From: Candidatus Cloacimonadota bacterium
Lineage (GTDB): Bacteria; Cloacimonadota; Cloacimonadia; Cloacimonadales; Cloacimonadaceae
DNA length: 48,927 nucleotides
Assembly: GCA_020532545.1 (NCBI GenBank)
Contig: JAJBAW010000019.1
Location: forward strand, 1 to 48,927
Direction of reading: 5' to 3'
Each line of letters begins with the position of its first letter. The first letter of the stretch is position 1. Of the stretch, positions 44,066 through 48,927 are shown in pieces. Both the position numbers and the translations under genes were made by a program. Under the pieces are notes generated by a model. That model did no database searches. It worked only from the letters and a program-made list of their open reading frames with translations, and was not told the origin of the DNA.

Positions 44066-44611
44066 ATGAATAGCGAGCATGATGACCTTAAGACAAAACT
44101 GGAAAGTGCATTGAAGCGAATCAGTGAACTGGAGGCTGAGAACAACAGATTGAGAGTTTTGAAAGTAGAGGATCATCAAACAAATTTATCATATTCTGAT
44201 AAAACTGAATCCACTGAAAATGAACGACAGGAAACGCCCTGCATTGCACTTGCAGAAAGAATGGATTTTACACCCGCTTCAATAAACAATCAATCCAGTC
44301 CCGAAGAGAAAATACTTCTCTTTCAATGCTTGTTTAAGGGCCGAAATGATGCATTTGCGATCAGATGGACAGGGAAAGATGGAAAATCAGGATACTCGCC
44401 CGCATGCTATAATGACTGGAAACTCGGTGTGTGCGGCAAATACAAGAAAATACCCTGTGCCAGTTGTGATAGTAGGAAACTCATCCCCTTAGATGAGAAG
44501 CTGATCTACAAGCACCTCAGTGGAGATATCGTCATTGGCATCTACCCACTACTGGATGATGATAGTTGTTGGTTTTTGGCCCTTGATTTTGATGCAAAAC
44601 ATGGTTTATGA
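44066..44611 (+). pseudogene. truncated TOTE conflict-system primase (N-terminal part)
   Basis: The ORF (ATG 44066, GAGGATGAT ahead) starts with a coiled coil (about 1-40) and then the N-terminal part of an archaeo-eukaryotic-type primase of TOTE systems: SPEEKILLFQCLFKGRNDAF, AIRWTGKDGKSGYSPACYND, a C-x6-C-x6-CxxC knuckle (ACYNDWKLGVC, CASCD), KLIYKHLSGDIVIGIYPLL and CWFLALDFDAKHG with the catalytic DFD. It stops two residues later (GL, TGA). Complete proteins of this type have hundreds more residues with the rest of the primase, a helicase and nuclease parts. The break is followed by a GTGCTCCGCAC repeat (about 44627-44637). Confidence 0.75.
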
Positions 44612-44658
44612 CGACAAGCTTCTCCCGTGCTCCGCACTCTTTGTAAGATGCTTGTTTC

Positions 44659-45918
44659 CTAATTCTCTTCTTGGGTCAAGAGTGCCCGATACTTTGCGGA
44701 TTTGTCAGGAAGTCCCATTTTATCGTATAACTTCATCAAATTGTTGATGGTTTGAATAGTATCCGGATGCTCCGTACCCAAGACCTTTTCGCGGATATCC
44801 AGTGCTCTCAGATGCAGCGGTTCTGCCTGCTCATAATTACCCTGATGCCTGTACAATTCTGCCAGATTGTTCAGCGACGTTGCTGTATGGGGATGCTCCG
44901 CACCCAAGACCTTTTCGCGGATATCCAGTGCTCTCAGATGCAGCGGTTCTGCCTGCTCATACTTACCTTGATTATTGTATAAGATTGCCAGATTGTTCAG
45001 CGACGCTGCTGTACCGGGATGCTCCGCACCCAAGACCTTTTCGCTGATCTCCAGTGCTCTCAGATGCAGCGGTTCCGCTTGCTCATACTTACCTTGATCC
45101 CGGTACGATACTGCCAGATTGTTCAGCGACGTTGCTGTATCGGGATGCTCCGCACCTAAGACCTTTTGGCGGATCTCCAGTGCTCGCAGGTACAGCGGTT
45201 CTGCCTGCTCATACTTACCTTGATCATTGTATAAGTTTGCCAGATTGCCCAGCGACGCTGCTGTAGCGGGATGCTCCGCACCCAAGACCTTTTCGCGGAT
45301 CTCCAATGCTTTCAGATGCAACGGTTCCGCTTGTTCATGCCTATCTTGATCCAAGTACGATGCTGCCAGGTTGCTCAGCGACGTTGCTGTCTCGGGATGC
45401 TCCGCACCCAAGACCTTTTCGCGGATTTGTAGGGCAGTATTAAGATAAGTTTCCACTTTGATGAAATCGTATTTATCACTGAACCAAGATCCGGCTTTAT
45501 CGTAATAGACCGCTGCCTTATCTGCCATGCCAGCCTTTTCATAATGCCGGGCAATTTCTAAGGCATTTTCATCCATTGTATCGGCAAAGATAGCTTCCAT
45601 GGCCTCAGCGGCTAATTGGTGCAACTGCCTCAGCTTATCGCTCATCATACGCTGATAGATGATGTCCTTGATCAGAACATGGCTGAAGATATAGCGCAAC
45701 TCATCCAGGTCTTTCCAAATGCGGCTGTTCGTACCGGTGGCAAGCTCTGAACTGAGATCGGATTTCAGCATTTCGGAGAGTACTTTTACATTAAATTCCA
45801 TCCCCAGAACACAGGCGTTTAACACACATTCACGCACCTGATCGGTAAGACGCAAAAACGGCATATTGCTTGATACATTAGTTAGATATAACAAGTAATA
45901 TGTATGCCTAATGTGCAC
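44659..45918 (-). pseudogene. 5'-truncated signalling ATPase: TPR tail
   Basis: The ORF has a GTG at 45918 directly after a TAG, so there is no room for a normal start; the first ATG is at 45864. Residues 20-130 (LTDQVRECVLNACVLGMEF, LDELRYIFSHVLIKDIIYQR) are the helical end of large AAA/adenylate-cyclase-type sensor ATPases, and the rest is six 42-residue TPR repeats of the kinesin-light-chain kind (ALEIREKVLGAEHPxTATSL). The missing N-terminal cyclase and ATPase domains lie upstream of the break. Whether a shortened protein is still made is unknown. Confidence 0.7.
44766..45521. repeat. six exact-period 126-bp tandem repeats in the TPR gene
   Basis: GATGCTCC recurs at 44766, 44892, 45018, 45144, 45270 and 45396, exactly 126 bases apart. 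Adjacent units share long identical stretches, so copy number may vary by recombination. Confidence 0.92.
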
Positions 45919-45952
45919 CTATACAGTCACTTATTAATACATAGCTTTCATA

Positions 45953-46277
45953 TTACTTGTCTTTTAGTGCCGAGAAATAGGGCGAAAATACCTGTTTTTG
46001 CCTTGGGGGTGGTAAAGTCGGGTTAAGAGGAACCGGGCAATATGTGCCGCCAAACCACCTGAGAACATGGCGACTAATATGGACGGTATTGGTGTGATGA
46101 TAAGCTGGGATGCCGTAACCCAGACCATATTCGATACTTTTATAGAACCAGATTAGTTCATTGACTAAATCTTTATAGTCCTTACTTGCGTTGCTTCGGG
46201 GTGAATATCTGAAGATATTCCTCTGGCTTATATGTGTTTCCTTTATGGCTATACATCCCCTCAGGAAAGCGAGTCAT
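45953..46277 (-). pseudogene. decayed gene of unknown family
   Basis: Minus-strand frames encode MTRFPEGMYSHKGNTYKPEE then YLQIFTPKQRK and TAA at 46182, and then, after a shift of a few bases, DYKDLVNELIWFYKSIEYGL, GYGIPAYHHTNTVHISRHVL and RWFGGTYCPV, ending at 45953. The second part looks well conserved (Trp, His and Gly rich), so this was a real gene now split. I cannot name the family. It lies upstream of the truncated TPR gene. Confidence 0.45.
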
Positions 46278-46331
46278 CAAGTCTATAACATATTAATAAG
46301 CTAATGCTTATTATATTTTTAAAACACAATG

Positions 46332-47378
46332 TTAATCGGACGAATCGCCTCCCAAACTTTTCGCAAATATATCAAGCATATCTTTAACCGCATTTCCGTG
46401 GATCTTAATTCTTTCTAAAACCGGAATCTTGTACTCCAAGAGGGTTTCTATACCTGCTATAGTTGCGTTTTTAGACGGTCCACTACGCTTAAGCCAGTAA
46501 TAAGACTCCTTATAATCCTCATAGACCCCTTGTCCATAAAAATAGCATAATGCTAATTGAGAGCAGGCATCCTTGTTCCCCTGTGCTGCAGCCAGTTCGA
46601 ACCATTTCACAGCCTCTGTGTAATTCTGTCCTGTGCCATCTCCGTTATAATACATCATAGCAGTAATATATTGTGCATCTTCATGACCCTGTTCGGCTGC
46701 CATTTCTAACCACTTCAAGGCTTTTGCTTCGTCCTCACCAACGCCCTTTCCTTTGAGATACAAGATACCGGTGGCATATTGGGCATGCGCGTCTTTGTTC
46801 TCTGCACCTTTTTGGTACCATTTGAAAGCCTCAGCAAGGTCTTCATCGGTCCCTTCGCCGTTATAATACATCTCTCCTAGAAATACGAAGGCTTTCGTGT
46901 ATCCATGTTCAACAGAACGCCGCATCCAAATGAATGACTCTTCCAAGTCCTCTTCTACTCCAGTTCCAGTATAATAGCAAACAGCAATTTGGAATTCCGC
47001 CTCAGGTTCTTTTTTATCTGCTGCTGCACGCCATAGCACCAAAGCCTTGCTGACACCAATTTCAGATTCAGGTATCCCCTCACCTAAGGCAATGCAATTC
47101 CCCAGCTTGGTCTGAGCTCGGGGCAATTTTTTATCCGCGGCTTTGCGATACAGCTTTACTGCTTCGCTAAGATCTTTTCCCACACCCTCGCCATTGTAAT
47201 ACCTTTCAGCAAGTTCAAACTGAGCCTGGGCATCATCTACTGCCAGCTTCTTAAGCTCGCCTATATCAAGCGGCTTATAATACTCCGCCCCTTTCTTGCA
47301 AGAAGTCAAGAAAACTGAAAACAAGATAACTATCAATAAAACTGTGGGAACCGCTGTGGTCAACCTCTTAACTATCAT
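46332..47378 (-). CDS. Sel1-repeat lipoprotein
   Basis: The 348-aa protein has a lipoprotein signal (TVLLIVILFSVFLTSC, lipobox LTSC) and seven Sel1-like repeats (about 50-310; such as AEQGHEDAQYITAMMYYNGD and AAAQGNKDACSQLALCYFYG). Its C-terminus is helical (ILDFAKSLGG-like region). SLR lipoproteins are periplasmic or surface scaffolds. It is the only complete gene of the 42948-47697 cargo besides the small beta-flower gene. ATG 47378 follows AGAGGAGAATATGG. Confidence 0.88.
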   Translation of the reverse strand: MIVKRLTTAVPTVLLIVILFSVFLTSCKKGAEYYKPLDIGELKKLAVDDAQAQFELAERYYNGEGVGKDLSEAVKLYRKAADKKLPRAQTKLGNCIALGEGIPESEIGVSKALVLWRAAADKKEPEAEFQIAVCYYTGTGVEEDLEESFIWMRRSVEHGYTKAFVFLGEMYYNGEGTDEDLAEAFKWYQKGAENKDAHAQYATGILYLKGKGVGEDEAKALKWLEMAAEQGHEDAQYITAMMYYNGDGTGQNYTEAVKWFELAAAQGNKDACSQLALCYFYGQGVYEDYKESYYWLKRSGPSKNATIAGIETLLEYKIPVLERIKIHGNAVKDMLDIFAKSLGGDSSD

Positions 47379-47697
47379 CCATATTCTCCTCTATTATGTG
47401 CTTATCACTATATGACCATTAAAGTAATACATGTAATAAAGGTCAAGTAAAAGATACTCTTTTCGTGTGTTTCTATCGACATCAATATAATGTATCATGA
47501 TTTTTAGCAATTTCATGACATTATGTCTCATAGTCCCGGCATGTCATTTCATGTCGGCATCTTAGCGCTGCTCGGAATCACTTTCTGTAGGGCGGTATCC
47601 CGCTGCTTCAAATGGCAAAGCGGCAGGGATGGCGAGCTGTTCTCTATTTACACCTACTATCTGTCAGCCCACCCTAATGTCCATAGCTACGTCCGAG
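47379..47697. other. intergenic region before the comM copy
   Basis: Nothing gene-like. A CCCGGCATGTCATTTCATGTCG stretch (in parts) near 47530 is a small imperfect palindrome. The left edge of the 914-bp repeat is at 47698. Confidence 0.4.
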
Positions 47698-48536
47698 ATC
47701 GTGTGGTGAGGACTGCGAAAGGCTCTGGTAGTAAGGATTCCGTTCTTAAAATCTTTGGAAAAACCGGCTACACTATGGATCTTGGTGGATTCCAGAGCTT
47801 CGTCCAAAGTGAGCTCAGGCAGGATGGTGGGTACGCGCCGGACCAGCATGGTTTTACCAGAGCCAGGAGGCCCGATCATCAGCAGGTTATGCCCTCCCGC
47901 TGCGGCCACTTCCAGAGCGCGTTTTACCTGAAATTGCCCCTTTACATCATGCATATCCAAAGGAAAGTCATTGAGCACCTGGAAGATCTTCTCTCTATCC
48001 ACAGTGGCAGGCGGAATGGTGATTTCGCCTTTCAGGAATTGCACGGTCTCCCAGAGCGAGGTCACGGGAATCACGGTAAGTCCTTCTATGATAGCCGCTT
48101 CTTCAGCATTTTCATGAGGCACGATCAAAAGGTCCAGATCATCGCGTTTGGCGGCGATAGCGATGGGCAAGACGCCATCCACAGGACGCACATTGCCATC
48201 CAGAGAGAGCTCGCCGATGATGCCGATCTTCTTCAGAGCAGCCTCTGGCACCCCATCATTATTCATCATGATCGAGATCGCAATGGGCAGATCCAGTGAA
48301 GAAGAGTCCTTTTTAATATCCGCCGGCGCCAAGTTGATGGTATAACGCCCGGTATGATAGCTCAGTTTGCTATTGCGGATGGCCGCAAAGACCCTGTCCT
48401 TGCTCTCTTTCACAGAGTTTGAGGGCATGCCCACGATATTGACGTTGTGCTGCATATTGCCATCGCGGTCACATTCCACGGAAACTTGAAGCGCATCTAT
48501 GCCCAAAGTAGTGTATGTCAGTGCAATTCCGACCAT
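47664..48536 (-). pseudogene. truncated second copy of comM
   Basis: From ATG 48536 (AAGGATAGTTTA ahead) the frame matches the first 284 residues of the intact comM product except for three changes (Tyr to Trp in SLWETV, Asp to Glu in VDREKIF, Ala to Val in TMLVRRV). After SDVA it ends MDIRVG and stop. Walker A is present; Walker B and the C-terminal half are gone. It is expected to be non-functional but could make a dominant-negative fragment. Confidence 0.9.
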
Positions 48537-48611
48537 TAAACTATCCTTTTCCTGTTCTTTTTCTTTGTCTTGCATGCTTTGAGAGCTTTGCTTTTGCGTC
48601 AAGAAGATTTT
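47698..48611. repeat. 914-bp direct repeat, copy B
   Basis: This block is collinear with 42034-42947 (offset 5664 bases) and in the same orientation. Its upper end includes the tail of the partial gene at 48541. Confidence 0.9.
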
Positions 48612-48927
48612 CGTTGAGCTGATCTGGATAACAGAGACTGTTCAACAAGTTTCGATTATTCTCCAATAACTTAGCTGAATAGTCTAAAAAGTGGGCGAGG
48701 CTCCCTTCCTGCAATCCATTCCTCAGAATTGACCTGGCGACTTTGGATAGTTTATCATGCAAAACAGTGAATGTTCCTGTGTCGTTTACCTGAAAGCTGA
48801 GAGTCTTGGAGTTTACATGAAAAACCAGCCGGGGATTTGACGTACTGTCCCTATCAGGCGAATTTGCCTTGTTTGAGACAAGTGGTATGTTAGAGATTAT
48901 TTTACAGTAATGTGAGGCCGAAGTAGT
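48541..48927 (-). CDS. partial gene upstream of the comM copy, C-terminal part
   Basis: The frame is open from the right edge to a stop at 48541, 5 bases before the truncated comM start. It reads ASHYCKIISNIPLVSNKAN..., RLVFHVNSKTLSFQVND, LSKVARSILRNGLQEGSLAH, then a charged tail (LDAKAKLSKHARQRKRTGKG). I do not recognise it. The last part is what survives as a scrap ahead of the intact comM. Confidence 0.5.
   Translation of the reverse strand, partial: TTSASHYCKIISNIPLVSNKANSPDRDSTSNPRLVFHVNSKTLSFQVNDTGTFTVLHDKLSKVARSILRNGLQEGSLAHFLDYSAKLLENNRNLLNSLCYPDQLNENLLDAKAKLSKHARQRKRTGKG

Noticed and set aside
44766-45521. CRISPR-like array
   Set aside because: The 126-bp repeats are in frame and encode TPR units. 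The 52-bp array at 30905 has no spacers of constant length between short repeats either.
47523-48299. 258-aa plus-strand ORF over the comM copy
   Set aside because: It is the antisense shadow of the truncated comM; a similar antisense ORF lies over the intact copy.
1-48927. tRNA, rRNA or prophage genes
   Set aside because: I found no tRNA cloverleaf, rRNA segment, integrase, terminase or capsid-type gene on either strand by reading; a covariance-model search was not possible here.

Overview
The window looks like a chromosomal segment of an uncultured Gram-negative, probably anaerobic, fermentative bacterium of the FCB superphylum. My best guess is Candidatus Cloacimonadota. This rests on gene content: a MutL/GlmL-type B12-aminomutase accessory protein, a lipoprotein serpin, a secreted protein with a T9SS type A sorting domain, a PorT-like outer-membrane barrel, a TonB-dependent receptor, and stand-alone PurS/PurQ. 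No rRNA, tRNA or CRISPR array was seen. Good ribosome binding sites (AAGGAG-like) and several TTGACA/TATxxT promoters are readable.

Layout. 1-3286 (minus): purS, purQ, comF, a small hypothetical gene and a GlmL/MutL gene cut by the left edge. 3608-5253 (plus): a run of shortened defence-type genes (helicase N-terminus, DUF1016 PD-(D/E)XK nuclease with a nonsense codon, a 48-aa ORF, an ATPase N-terminus). 5256-7707 (plus): a chelatase-type AAA+ gene and a VWA gene joined by what looks like a programmed -1 frameshift cassette. 7854-13555 (minus): a TPR histidine kinase, a Sel1 protein and a TPR/AAA+/Fis-HTH regulator. 13829-15594 (minus): a FecCD permease and a periplasmic binding lipoprotein. 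16171-23831 (minus): an AddAB-like helicase-nuclease pair and cardiolipin synthase. 24323-28297 (minus): an outer-membrane barrel and a large T9SS-exported protein. 28513-30408 (minus): an AbiL/RloAB-like ATPase plus RloB pair, with rloB frameshifted at an A8 tract. 31135-35048 (minus): a heterodimeric ABC exporter. 35331-38381 (plus): TonB receptor, efp and a small zinc-ribbon protein. 38518-41168 (minus): serpin and an OmpA-like protein. 41328-48927: intact comM, then a cargo of short or broken genes, then a truncated second comM copy.

Four points stand out. (1) The AAA+ gene at 5256 carries an SD-like element, an A_AAA_AAA slippery heptamer and a strong hairpin over its stop codon, the arrangement of a programmed -1 frameshift; this would let one mRNA make both a small and a longer chelatase-type subunit. 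(2) A 914-bp direct repeat covering the 5' two-thirds of comM flanks a 4.75-kb cargo. The order (upstream gene, truncated comM, cargo, tail of upstream gene, intact comM) is that expected from single-crossover integration of a circle. The nearly synonymous divergence of the copies argues for DNA from another strain. (3) Several conflict-system genes survive only as N-terminal pieces (helicase, ATPase, TOTE primase), so the window has lost or is losing defence genes. (4) The non-coding DNA is rich in palindromes, MITE-like pairs and tandem repeats, often next to gene breakpoints.
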